A stretch of DNA of 64,000 bases, from the NCBI GenBank assembly GCA_963921795.1, contig OY997653.1, positions 6,802,104 through 6,866,103 on the forward strand. Reading direction: 5' to 3'. The position numbers were made by a program, and so were the translations under genes. The notes under the pieces were generated by a model. The model had not been told where the DNA came from and searched no databases. It saw nothing but the letters and a program-made list of their open reading frames with translations. This document shows, piece after piece, positions 1 to 58,396 of the stretch. The DNA comes from Nannobrachium achirus. Its lineage: Eukaryota; Chordata; Actinopteri; Myctophiformes; Myctophidae. Positions within the stretch are counted from its first letter, which is position 1. The number at the start of each line of letters is the position of its first letter.

Positions 1-409
1 AATAAATAAAGGGGCCGTGGCCTAATGGCTCAATAGCGCCCCCTACAAAACTTCGTGCCTCAAGCCCCACCATACGGCTTCACCTACACTTACGAAAATC
101 GCTACACACCTGTATCATGTCCGGACTCACATAAAAGTCTCTTGGCGCCACTTCCAAAACCAAACAGGAAGTCAGCCATTTTGACTAATTAGTGGCGTTT
201 TGGTGCATTTTTGGCCGTTTTCACGTGTCGCACTTTAACGAACTCCTCCTAGGGGGTTAATCGGATCAACTTCAAGTTCGCTCTGCATACTCAAGACACC
301 TTAACGATGAAAAGTTGTGCGAATCGTGAGTTTTCGTAAAACGGCGTGCCCGTGGCGAAGGGTCAAACTTCCTTCACCAAACAACCCAACCCTAACCCGG
401 TCCATACTT
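1..409. repeat. Dispersed repeat fragment, family not identified
   Basis: No gene seen. The stretch carries the phrases AATAGCGCCCCCTACA and AAACAGGAAGTCAGCCATTT, which I recognise as typical of abundant interspersed fish repeats. The GCGCCCCCT-type core also recurs in the tandem array further right. No termini or target-site duplication could be defined. Small open frames here start inside the repeat and show no recognisable domain. Confidence 0.4.
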
Positions 410-968
410 GATTGTTCTTTTTTTGGCTGTTACTCATCAACCGTTTATCGTACAGAGTTGTGGCTGGTATCATATGACTTGACTAAGTGTCCTTCACCTT
501 AATTGGTTTAACTAAGCCCCGCCACCTCTTCTGATTGGCCGAAATTTGATTGTTCCTTTTTTGGCTGTTACTCATCAACCGTTTATCGTACAGAGTTGTG
601 GCTGGTATCATATGACTTGATTAAGAGTCCTTAACCTTAATTGACGCTTCCTTCGCCAAACAGGAAGTGCCCTTCACCAAACAGGAAGTGCCTCTATAAC
701 TCATGAACCGTTTGTCGTACAGACTCGTGGCTGATGTCATATGAGTTGATTAAGAGTCCTTAACCTTAATTGATGCTTCCTTCGCCAAACAGGAAGTGCC
801 CTTCACCAAACAGGAAGTGCCTCTATAACTCATGAACCGTTTGTCGTACAGACTCGTGGCTGATGTCATATGACTTGATTAAGAGTCCTTAACCATAATT
901 GGCACTTCCTTCGCCAAACAGGAAGTGCCCTTCACCAAACAGGAAGTGCCTCTATATCTCATGAACCG
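410..968. repeat. Tandem repeat, ~120 bp units
   Basis: Imperfect tandem copies are visible. Each has a segment with CGTTTATCGTACAG or CGTTTGTCGTACAG, then CATATGACTTGA, then TTAAGAGTCCTTAACC, then CCAAACAGGAAGTGCCCTTC. Three later copies (about 640-968) are nearly identical over ~120 bp; the two earlier ones (about 410 and 549) are more diverged and share a TTTTTTGGCTGTTACTCATC lead. The block ends where the next minisatellite begins. Confidence 0.85.
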
Positions 969-974
969 TTTGTC

Positions 975-1735
975 GTAATAATGCTAAAAAATGCTAATAC
1001 TAATGCTAACACATGCTAATGCTAACACATGCTAATGCTAACATGCTAATGCTAATGTTAACACAATGCTAATGCTAACAAATGCTAATGCTAACAAATG
1101 CTAATGCTAACACATGCTAATACTAACATGCTAATGCTAACACATGCTAATGCTAATGCTAAAAATGCTAATGCTAACACATGCTAATGCGAACAAATGC
1201 TAATGCTAACTCATGCTAATGCTAACTAATGCTAACATGCTAATGCTAATGCTAACACATGCTAATGTTAAAAAAATGCTAATGCTAATGCAAACACATG
1301 CTAATGCTAACAAATGCTAATGCTAACATGTTAATGCTAATGCTAATATGCTAATGCTAACACATGCTAATGCTAAGAAATGCTAATGCTAATGCTAACA
1401 CATGCTAATGCTAATGCTAAAACATGCTAATGCTAACACATGCTAATGCTAACATACTAATGCTAATGCTAACACATGCTAATGCTAATGCTAACACATG
1501 CTAATATTAATGCTAACAAATGCTAATGATAATGCTAACACATGCTAATGCTAACAAATGCTAATGCTAACATGCTAATGCTAACACATGCTAATGCTAA
1601 TAAATGCTAATGCTAACACATGCTAATGCTAACCAATGCTAATGCTAACAAATGCTAATGCTAACTAATGCTAATGCTTACACGTGTTAATGCTAACAAA
1701 TGCTAATGCTAACAAATGCTAATGCTGAATCTAAA
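975..1735. repeat. ATGCTAATGCTAACAC minisatellite
   Basis: About 760 bp of degenerate tandem repeat. The basic step is ATGCTA/ATGCTAAC, combined in 13-22 bp higher units such as CACATGCTAATGCTAA. No open frame of note; unit order is irregular, with point variants and 6 bp slippage. Confidence 0.95.
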
Positions 1736-1934
1736 ATTCTAACGCTAATTGGCTGCTACCCCTTGTGACGTGGGTAGAGCTGCGAGGGCCCGGTCATTGC
1801 TGCTTGCAGCTTTATTTCTTTTTGTTATTCCTTGGTCTTTTATGAGATATCTAATAGCAATACTACTTTATAGATCTAGCTTCTTAATTCAATGTAAAAT
1901 GAATGTGTCATTAAACTTATGTATCAACTCGCAC

Positions 1935-2125
1935 CTTATTGTATTGAATCGCATCGCATCAAATTCCACACAGTCTAAATTGCATCGAATCGAATTAAAA
2001 TTGCACAAATCGAATCGCATCGAATCATTCTGTATGTAAGATTTATCATCTCTGAATCGAATCGTAGCCCATGTATCGGATACGTATCGTATCTTCTTGG
2101 AAGGGACAGATACACACCCCTAGTA
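1935..2125. mobile_element. MITE-like terminus (hAT-type look)
   Basis: A run of degenerate GAATCG/ATCGAATCGCATCG words ends at about 2,125 in a sequence that reads TAGGGGTGTGTATCTG on the minus strand. Fish hAT-derived MITEs often start with a similar AGGGGTGT...GATAC edge followed by ATTCGATTCG-rich sequence. Only one end is clear, so this is a tentative family call. Confidence 0.35.
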
Positions 2126-2228
2126 GACACCCGCTATCACCCCTCATCTCCTCAGTGCTCAGACAAGGTCAGAGGTGCCGAGTTTTGTCCACGCCGCGAG
2201 GGGCTGAAGCCATATCGAGCGCTACCCT

Positions 2229-2248
2229 CGCCCCCCCCCCCCCCCCCT
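2229..2248. repeat. Poly-C tract
   Basis: An almost pure run of C, followed by C-rich sequence and a short T tract at 2,280. Confidence 0.9.
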
Positions 2249-2293
2249 CCCTGCCCCCCTCCCGTCGCAAAAAAGGGCTTTTTTTTTTTCTTC

Positions 2294-2613
2294 TATTCAC
2301 GGCCCGCCCACCTACTTCCGTTTCTCAGTATCCCCCGGGTGCTGACTTCAATTTAGAAGGGGAAACATAACAGAAATAGCTGGACTTAAAGCCAACAAAT
2401 CGTTATTTCTAACAGTAAAGTAAATTATAATGCTTTGTGCCGTTTACTATCTTGTGTTCTTGATCATAATAGCCGTATTTTATACTTTACTATTCGGAAA
2501 TTGCATTAAATTTGCGATTTCTGTGCTAACTCTATAGGCTTATAGTAGGATTTTCCCCTTCAAAACGGGACTTCAGCACCCGGGGGATGCTGAGTGGGCG
2601 GGTCGTGAATAGG
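2294..2613. mobile_element. Foldback MITE with ~60-70 bp inverted arms
   Basis: The left arm (about 2,294-2,370) reads ATTCACGGCCCGCCCAC, then TCCCCCGGGTGCTGA, then AAGGGGAAA. The right arm (about 2,545-2,613) read on the minus strand gives ATTCACGACCCGCCCACT, then TCCCCCGGGTGCTGA, then AAGGGGAAAA. The spacer of ~170 bp is AT-rich with no coding signal. Typical of a non-autonomous DNA transposon or foldback element. Confidence 0.75.
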
Positions 2614-2782
2614 GCTAATAGTGCAGTGGTACCATTTTACAATGAATGTTCAGCATGTTTCAACAGTTAAGCACCATACTATCAAAGTAACTAGCTAATG
2701 GCATTGTATTGATTAAAGAAGACATTTATTGACAATCTCACAAAAGATAGACGTAGGGCCTTCTACATGCACAAGCAGAACG

Positions 2783-2783
<1 letters not shown>

Positions 2784-2821
<38 letters not shown>
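2784..2821. repeat. (TA)n microsatellite
   Basis: Pure TA dinucleotide run of ~38 bp. A second shorter TA run lies at 3,518-3,535, next to a Tc1-like terminus. Confidence 0.95.
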
Positions 2822-2824
<3 letters not shown>

Positions 2825-2958
2825 ACAGGACGTTTGGGTAACTCAGCACGTTCATGGTAAGAGCGCTTGTTTTGTCGCGCTGACGTCACTCGTTTGCGAC
2901 TCTCTTTCTTTATTTACTAGCCTAGCTCGGCAGTGTTTAGCCATTAGCTTACTATGCC

Positions 2959-3033
2959 TTACTCTAACCCTAACCCTAACCCTAACCTCAGTAAAAACTA
3001 TGCCTAACCCTAACCCTAACCCTAACCCTAACC
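2959..3033. repeat. Interstitial telomeric repeats (CCCTAA)n
   Basis: Two blocks of perfect CCCTAA hexamers (about 2,959-2,985 and 3,003-3,032), separated by a short CTCAGTAAAAACTATG spacer. These are interstitial telomere-type repeats; the flanks are ordinary repeat DNA, so this is not a chromosome end. Confidence 0.9.
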
Positions 3034-3174
3034 TCCGTGGGGTGAGGCGCTATCATTCCTGCCGACGCTATGTTGTTGTGGCTCAAAGCGACCGCTTGTT
3101 CCGCCCCGTGCAGCACGACGAGTGCTCCGTTTCTCGAACGTTCTGTTTCTCTATCAAACCGTGACATATATACT

Positions 3175-3520
3175 AGCCTACAGCCCCTTGGTGTGAAGCA
3201 GACAGACTGTGATGTTGCTCTCTCTGGAACTGCGCCCCTCCCCCTCACTCCATGTCTGCTTGCAGGCAGTTGGGATTGTTGACGCCCATTTGTGATGTAA
3301 ATCGCATCACAGGACAAAATTTGGGAAAATATTTTAAACATTTGGGGATTATGAGAAGTAGAGACACATCTGAAGGTGATAAAGTTGATGTTGGGCAAGG
3401 TACATGCGTTATTGATTTTTGTATTATGTTTTTTAGACAATTGAACAACTGCTGAACGTGGAGTTACAGATGGAAACACACACAAACACACGGGGCGATT
3501 CTAATTAAGGTTGTGGGATA
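3175..3520 (-). repeat. Dispersed repeat, inverted partner of 45,645-45,995
   Basis: On the minus strand this segment matches 45,645-45,995 over ~340 bp. Shared landmarks, read in the 45.6 kb orientation, are CCACAACCTTAATTAGAATT, CTGTAACTCCACGTTCAGCA and GATGCGATTTACATCACAAA. Both copies end near a (TA) or ATATA stretch. No coding domain recognised. Most likely two copies of one interspersed element. Confidence 0.85.
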
Positions 3521-3531
3521 TATATATATAT

Positions 3532-4430
3532 ATACAGATCCTTCTCAAAAAATTTGAATATTGTTTAAAAGTTCATTTTCTTCTGTAACATAATAGATTT
3601 TTTTAAACTTTGATATATTTTAGATTCATTGTGCATGCAGTGAAATATTCAAAAGCTTTTTTGGTTTTAATTTTGATGTTTATGACATACAGCTCATGAA
3701 AATCAAAAATCCATATCTCAAAATATTAGAATATTCCACACAGCCACTCAAAAGAAGGATTTATAATACAGAAATGTAAAAGTTCTGAAAGGTTATGTTA
3801 ATTTATGCACTCAGTACTTTGTATGGAATACTTTTGAACAAATTCCTTCATCAGTGGGGCGTGGCATGAAGGTGGTCAGCCTGAGGTACTGCTGAGGTGT
3901 TATGGAAGCCCAGGTTTGCTTTTATAGAGGCCATAAGCTCATCTGTGTGGTTGAGTCTGGTGTCTGTCATCTTCCTCTTGACAACACAACACAGATTCTA
4001 TGTGGGTTTCAGGTCAGGCCAGTTTGCTGGTCAGTTAAGGCTAGTAATACCATGGTCACTACACCAGTTACTGTAGTTTTGGCTATGTGGGTAGGTGCCA
4101 AGTGCTTCTGGCTAAAGGAAATCATCATTTCCTTAAAGCTTGTCAACCTACAGAAGCGCAAAGTGCTCTAAAATCCCCAGGTAGATGGCTGTGTTGACTC
4201 TGAACTTGATAAAACACAGTGCACCAACACCTGCAATACAATGCAATGCTGTTTTTTTCCCACATTGTGTTTTATCAAGTTCAGAGTCAAGACAGTCATC
4301 TACCCAGGGATTTTAGAGCACTTAATGCTTCCGTAGGTTGACAAGCTTTATTGAGATGATGATTTATTTTAGCCAGAAGCACTTGGCACTTGCCCACAGA
4401 GCCAAAACTACTAGTAACTGGTGTCTCAAA
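3532..4430. mobile_element. Tc1/mariner-like transposon remnant with inverted internal duplication
   Basis: The left edge begins CAGATCCTTCTCAAAAAATT directly after a TA run, matching the CAGATCCTTCTCAAAAA terminus I know from Tc1-like elements. Around 3,840-4,230 the minus strand resembles the C-terminal part of the transposase, interrupted by several frame breaks. The region 4,255-4,420 is an inverted copy of about 4,030-4,225: both contain TGTGTTTTATCAAGTTCAGA or its complement and an AGAAGCACTTGGCAC segment. The whole is a dead, partly palindromic remnant. The second terminal repeat was not found. Confidence 0.75.
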
Positions 4431-4482
4431 AACCTGGAGAGCGCCCGAGTCGCGTTTGATTTGAACCACTTTAACCATTATT

Positions 4483-5244
4483 TTATGCTTTAACTATTGA
4501 AAAATAGCAGATGTAAGTGCCGCGCTGTGAGCTTGTAGATTTGCTATTTTTGAAAAAATCATGAAAATGTGTGCAAGTCTTTGAATATCTTTGACCCGAT
4601 CTTCGACCCCACTTCCAAATCCTTCTTCTAAATCAGTGGTTCTCAAACCTTTTCATGTCAAGGACCCCCAAAATCACATGTATTTGGGCGCGGACACCCA
4701 TCTCAAAATATGTTGTTCCAGGGACCCCCCAGAAGCAGAGATTTGAGTTACAATGAAAAAAAAAATCATACACCCTCGCCCAGGTGACCCAGCCGGGGTT
4801 GATCAAGTCCCGACTTACGTCCCAGTAGCTATCCATGATCAGTCCTATTAGGGAAAGACAGGGTCACTCAATGTGCTGCACCGGAACTACTCTGCCGGGA
4901 TTGGGGGTACAATTCTGGCGCGTGGAAGAACTAGGCTCTATGGGTTGATTCCTGGCCGGGCTCCTCCTACGTCTCACCAGGTCCTCTCCTGCTCTCACCA
5001 GGTTCAGAACCTGTGCGTTGCACCAGACCCCAATCCAAACATTCCATTCAGCTGCTGCAGTTGAATGGCCCTCCTAAAGGCCTCACCGTGGACAAAAGTC
5101 TGCTTTGAAAAATATATATTGAAAAAAATGTGCACACATTTTCACGATTTTTCAAAAATAGCAGATCTACAAGCTCGCAGTGCGGCACTCGGTGCCACGC
5201 TGTGAGCTTGTATATCTGCTATTTTTCAATAGTTAAAGCATTGA
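4483..5244. mobile_element. ~760 bp element with inverted termini
   Basis: The left terminus GCTTTAACTATTGAAAAATA (from about 4,487) recurs as its complement at about 5,219-5,240. Subterminal sequence with GTGAGCTTGTAGATTTGCTA (about 4,525) is again inverted near 5,150-5,185. The interior includes a segment at about 4,636-4,740 starting GTGGTTCTCAAACCTTTTCA, reminiscent of hAT-derived non-autonomous repeats and perhaps nested. No intact coding sequence. Confidence 0.6.
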
Positions 5245-6010
5245 ATAATTCTAGCCCTAAATGGGCGTTATAGTATAGTCAGTGTATAGTAAGTGAATGA
5301 GACCCAAAGTTACCCTAGCTGTCAAAGATTCTCCTAGAGATTTTGAATTTCAAACTTTGTTAAATATGTTACTAAACCCCTTTATGAACACATTGGGAAA
5401 GAAATCGTTTGGTAAGGAATTCATTCCCAGGTTTTATTAATATCCCCTGACTATATTCATTGCTGCTGCAAAGAATCTTGGAATCTTTCTACAAAAATGC
5501 TTTGATCACCGACTAACGCTTTTTTTCACAGCGACACTGGGCGACGGTCGGACGCGGTGACAATTTTTCATTTCCATGTGGAAGTAAACATCCTGATCCA
5601 CATCACAACACCGTGAATTTCCACAATATGGACACGATTGTAGCTTCCGGGGCTCTTCAAAATAAAGCGCAGTGAATGGCTGTACTCGCTGGCACACTGT
5701 GTTTGGATGATTACAAAAATAAAGGCACCAAAAGTGTTAAAAAAAACAAATCAACAATCAATTTTCATCTACCATCCACTTTGAATGGAAAAATATCTGG
5801 AGAAAGAGATTTTTTTTATCTGTTATCTGGCCCAGTGGGAATGGGCCTTAAAATGTTACTAAATAACAAAAGCCCATACATGATTTTTTTCCCATAACCA
5901 AATCCCAAATAAAAATGTCTCCTATTTTCAGAATAAAAACGGCATACATTTTCAAAACAAAGTTTAAGATTTTAAAATGTGGAAAAATGTTTTGAAAGTA
6001 GCAAAAATAG
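5245..6010. other. Non-coding stretch with a dispersed fragment at 5,555-5,680
   Basis: No gene recognised. The segment about 5,555-5,680 matches, inverted, the segment about 12,405-12,510; landmarks are GTGGAAATTCAC and GATCAGGATGTTTACTT. On the minus strand it can be read as CPYCGNSRCCDVDQDVYFH, which looks zinc-ribbon-like, but the second copy does not keep the frame. I therefore treat it as a piece of an interspersed element, not a gene. The rest is AT-rich unique sequence. Confidence 0.45.
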
Positions 6011-6016
6011 CCGATC

Positions 6017-6210
6017 TGGAATCTAATGGATAGGTAGATATAAAAGATGTAATAATGAATCTAATGGATAGGTAGATATAAAATATGTAATAATGAATCT
6101 AATGGATAGGCAGATATAAAATATGTAATATTGCATCTAACAGATAGGTAGATAAAAAAGATGTAATAATGAATCTAATAGATAGGTGTAAATATAAAAG
6201 ATTCAATATT
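6017..6210. repeat. ~45 bp tandem repeat, about 4-5 copies
   Basis: Repeated AATCTAATGGATAGGTAGAT followed by ATAAAAGATGTAATAATG, with small variants and a degraded last copy. Confidence 0.9.
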
Positions 6211-6294
6211 GTAAGCCAGGTCAGGTTGCATAAATCGGCCTCAAGGTGGCGCTAAAACAAGCGTGCTGCTTTAGTGATTAGATACATTTTGTTC

Positions 6295-6765
6295 AAAACG
6301 AACCACTCCTGCAGACTTTAGATGCCAATATTAGCCAATCAGGATTGACAAGGCCAATGAAAAAAGAGTGGAGTCTTTTCCTCAGCCTATTGGGAATGTG
6401 CTGCCAAGTTTCATCACAATCACATCCTAGTGGGAATGTGCTGCAAAGTTTCATCACAATCACAGCCTAGTGGGAATGCGCTGCAAAGTTTCATCACAAT
6501 CACTCAGCCTAGTGGGAATGTGCTGCAAAGTTTCATCACAATCACTCAGCCTAGTGGGAATGTGCTGCAAAGTTTCATCACAATCACTCAGCCTAGTGGG
6601 AATGTGCTGCAAAGTTTCATCACAATCACAGCCTATTGGGAATGTGCTGCAAAGTTTCATCACAATCACAGGCTGCATTCATGATTTGAGGTGTTTTGTT
6701 CAGAACGGGACACTCCTGCAAACTCAAGATGCCAATATTAGCCAATCAGGATGGAATATGAAAAA
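6295..6765. repeat. 43 bp minisatellite flanked by direct repeats
   Basis: Seven copies of a ~40-43 bp unit containing GGGAATGTGCTGCAAAGTTT and CATCACAATCA lie at about 6,388-6,670. They are flanked by two ~60 bp direct copies (about 6,295-6,358 and 6,699-6,760) sharing GATGCCAATATTAGCCAATC. The open frames through the array are repeat artefacts. Confidence 0.9.
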
Positions 6766-7017
6766 TCTGACTGATCCGTGTTGATCACATGACTATAGAG
6801 ATAATGGGACAGATTCATCAAGCACTTTACGGCCATATTTCGCTCTTATTTTGATTCTTCGTGCAGAATCTATTTCAACAGTACCAAACATCAAATAAAA
6901 TATGTATGTGCCCATTCTGCCCAACATTTGCCAACACATATTAAAAAGAGAATATATCAAACAATGTATTGCTTACACAAAGCATAATATGCGGTGGACA
7001 CAATGAAAATTCCACCA

Positions 7018-7190
7018 ATTTGTATTTATTTCGTAGGCTAGACTTTCAGTTGCATTTAGAGATGAATTATTAGGGTGATTTGTATTTATTTAATAGGCTA
7101 GACTATCAGTTGGATTTTAGAGATGAATTATTAGGGTGATTTGTATTTATTTAATAGGCTAGACTATCAGTTGCATTTCGAGATGAATTA
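7018..7190. repeat. ~62 bp tandem repeat, 3 copies
   Basis: Three copies of a unit with TTTGTATTTATTTAATAGGC, CTAGACTATCAGTTG and AGAGATGAATTATT, the third slightly diverged. Confidence 0.9.
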
Positions 7191-8007
7191 TTTAAGCTAG
7201 CCTTACACCTAACAACTCTGAAAAGATTTCTCAGTCGTAATAAAATCGAGGCGAGTTGCGGCGCGCTCCCGTGATTCGGTCGTTAGTCAATCGTTAAGTG
7301 TGAGGTAGTGGTCCGACTCAATTTTTACCCCGACTTGAGACCCCGATTCTGTTACGAAAATATCAAACTGGTTTGATATTTACACAAATCAGGGCTGAGT
7401 CTGAATGAAACAGAACTCTTTTTTTTATCTAAAAAAAAAACGATACCAGCACAAATTATACAATTTACGGCACAATTCAGCACAACTCCAGCACTAAATA
7501 ATGACACCATGTTTTCATCATATTGGGTGCCAACTTCACAGAGGTAAGGAAGGCATATCTGACATTTAATTTTGTGTATTTCTCGTGGAAACAGCATCGT
7601 GCAAACGGGCTCTCAGTCACCCAGAGGCAGCACATCAGCTAAGGTTACAAAGTTACAGAGAAGTATGAAAAGACAAAGTATTGTTGTGTACAGTAAAGTA
7701 CTGTTGCGTACAAAACAAACAAAGTAGAAGTGCGCCTGCAGAAGACACACCTCCATTGTGTCGTGATGGGCCTCTTAAGTCTGACATCATTTTGTAGGCG
7801 GAGGCCTGTGAATCTTTTTACTATAAGCTAAATTTTCTTCTCTTTCTTGTTGACAGGAATAGTGGTAGTATTATACTTTAGTCGATATTTTTGTCTTAGA
7901 TCTGTTGAAATAGCGAGGGACACAGCACTGCCCATATTGACAATAAATCTGCTTGGGGCTCAGACTACAAAATGATGTCACGGCTTAAAAGCCCCATAGG
8001 CCGGTCA
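7191..8007 (-). other. 3' flank / probable 3' UTR of the channel gene
   Basis: Sequence downstream of the stop codon on the minus strand. No further exon or ORF of interest. Several TTTATT words on the plus strand (AATAAA on the minus strand), for example near 7,025, 7,086 and 7,147, could serve as polyadenylation signals. None can be chosen without transcript data. Confidence 0.4.
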
Positions 8008-56528
<48,521 letters not shown>

Positions 56529-56540
56529 CTGAGGGTCAAG

Positions 56541-56544
<4 letters not shown>

Positions 56545-56612
<68 letters not shown>
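56545..56612. repeat. (GA)n microsatellite at a 3' splice site
   Basis: About 68 bp of GA. On the transcript it is (TC)n and serves as an extended polypyrimidine tract for the exon at 56,528. Confidence 0.95.
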
Positions 56613-56615
<3 letters not shown>

Positions 56616-56699
56616 AGCCAGAGGTTATTTCATGTAGCAGTAGTCTACAGGCGTTCATCACTGTATCCCATTGTCCAGTCCAACGGACCCTTTGCTTTG

Positions 56700-57340
56700 T
56701 GAAAGCCCCTTCTCCTCCTTTTTTTCATATTTACTTTTGCAGATTCAACAAACAACAACAAAGTTTTTCCTATGGAAAAGATTCGCCATTTTTACCCCCT
56801 TCGCATTTTTGGTCTTCTGCAAAAACGTTTTCATTGCTTCTAATCCATAAGTAGCCAGGTAATCCTCAGACTCCCTGCTCTCCCACCCCCCAGCTTCACC
56901 ACCGTCTGGAATTGAATTAAATCACCTCTCTGACTGTCACCTGTTTCCTCTGCCACCTTTTTTGGTTGTGAACCACCTGCATGTTTTTTTTGCCTTCCTT
57001 TTATATATCTGGTCACATTTACCCATTTAGGCCTAACCTATAGTTAGGCCTAAATCAGAAATTAGCCTACAAAAACAAATATGTTGCTTACATACTGTAC
57101 ATGTACTGTAAGCCCCTCCCATACACTAAAATGTGTTCCCGGCCTGAATGGGTTAAACTATCCTCTTCTGCTCTCATGTTTACCTCTGTTACAAGCTGTC
57201 CTACTCCAGCCCCTCCCCCTTCCACTTGGCTGGCACTGGGGTCGCTGTCCTGTTGTTTATTCAAAACCTTCAAGTTCACCATCCTCCTCCCCTCCACCAT
57301 TCTCACCTTCAGTTTTATCCTCCTGTCCAACAACCTCCCC
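56700..57340. other. Nothing recognised
   Basis: Upstream intron sequence of the channel gene with a T-rich left half. No TRPM exon, repeat or RNA gene recognised. Confidence 0.45.
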
Positions 57341-57344
57341 CTCT

Positions 57345-57827
57345 TCATTCACCTGTCCTGTCTCCCCTGCAGTAGCAGGACGTCCCCCTCCCCCCTTTAC
57401 CAACACCACTGGTCCCTGCCCCAGACCGAGTGGACTGCTGTTCTGGGCATGACCTGATCAGATGCCCCTCTTCCCCACAGCCAAAACATTTCATGTTCTC
57501 CGTGGTGGCAAACAGCGTGTATTCAAAGCCATCCACAGTTAACTTAAAATAAATGTTCAACTCTCGGGTCCTGTCATTCAGTATCATATACAGCAGTCTC
57601 CTGTGTGACACAACATGTCTTAGTTCCGGTAATTTACACCCCGATGCCAACCTTTTGACACAACCTTCCCAAACCTTGACAACCTTGGCAAACGTGTCAT
57701 TTATAACCACAGCAACTATAGCGTTTGCCTTCTCCACCTCGTCAACGAAGATAACAACACCACCGTTCATCCTGGCAGCGACTTTACACTCACAGCACCC
57801 AATGCTTTTGCAACAGCTTTGCTGCAT
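57345..57827 (-). mobile_element. Tx1-type LINE ORF1 fragment with CCHC zinc knuckle
   Basis: An open frame of 160 codons on the minus strand. It has EGCVKRLASGCKLPELRHVV, SHRRLLYMILNDRTRELNIY and the CCHC knuckle CFGCGEEGHLIRSCPE, then a Gly/Arg-rich tail. The order (an RRM-like domain, then LRHVVSHRR, then MKCFGCG) is that of ORF1 nucleic-acid-binding proteins of fish Tx1/L1-like LINEs. It is a fragment: no ORF2 follows. Confidence 0.75.
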
Positions 57828-57904
57828 TCTTCAACTGAACAAGGAAAGCACGGCGAGATCTTAATAGTACAGGAAATCTAGGCAAAAATGGGGGTCAACC
57901 TCCC

Positions 57905-58313
57905 ACTAATTACAACAAAACCAAACTCTGCTGATTTTGTATCTTCAATATGTCCTGAATAACATACAAAAAGTCCTAAGGAATCCTATGAAGCAAAAGT
58001 TTGAAAATGGCCTATAAGTATGACCCCATCAAAGACGTTTGTTGGCCCTTTCGGCTAGATTATATTTTTGTTCCTTGTATCAAAACAAGGATAAAGAATT
58101 GCAACAAAACCAAACTCTGCAGATTTTGTATCCTCAACATGTCCTGAATAACAGAAAAAAAGTCCCCAGGAATTCTATGAAGGGAAAGTTTTGAAAATGG
58201 CCTGCAAGTATGACCCCAACGTTTTTCTTTCTTTCTTTTTTATTTTTTTTGCCCTTTCTGCTAGATTATACGTTTAGTATTTGTTCCTTGTATCAAAACA
58301 AGGATACAGAATA
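57905..58313. repeat. ~200 bp tandem duplication
   Basis: Two copies share ACAACAAAACCAAACTCTGC, TTTTGTATC, TATGTCCTGAATAAC or CATGTCCTGAATAAC, and CTTGTATCAAAACAAGGATA. The TCTAGCCGAAAGGGCC-type segment is present in both on the minus strand. The second copy carries a (CTTT)/T-rich insertion. Confidence 0.85.
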
Positions 58314-58396
58314 TCAGTGACAAGACTGCATTATGACCACATAATCACACAACTGATCAAGTACTAATCAAACAACTAAATTACACTACGTGGAAA

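Noticed and set aside
2820-3491. Overlapping frames on both strands around 3 kb
   Set aside because: They run through telomere-type hexamers and an interspersed repeat; no domain and no splice context.
57081-57457. Pro/Ser-rich plus-strand frames
   Set aside because: Antisense of the LINE ORF1 fragment and its flank.
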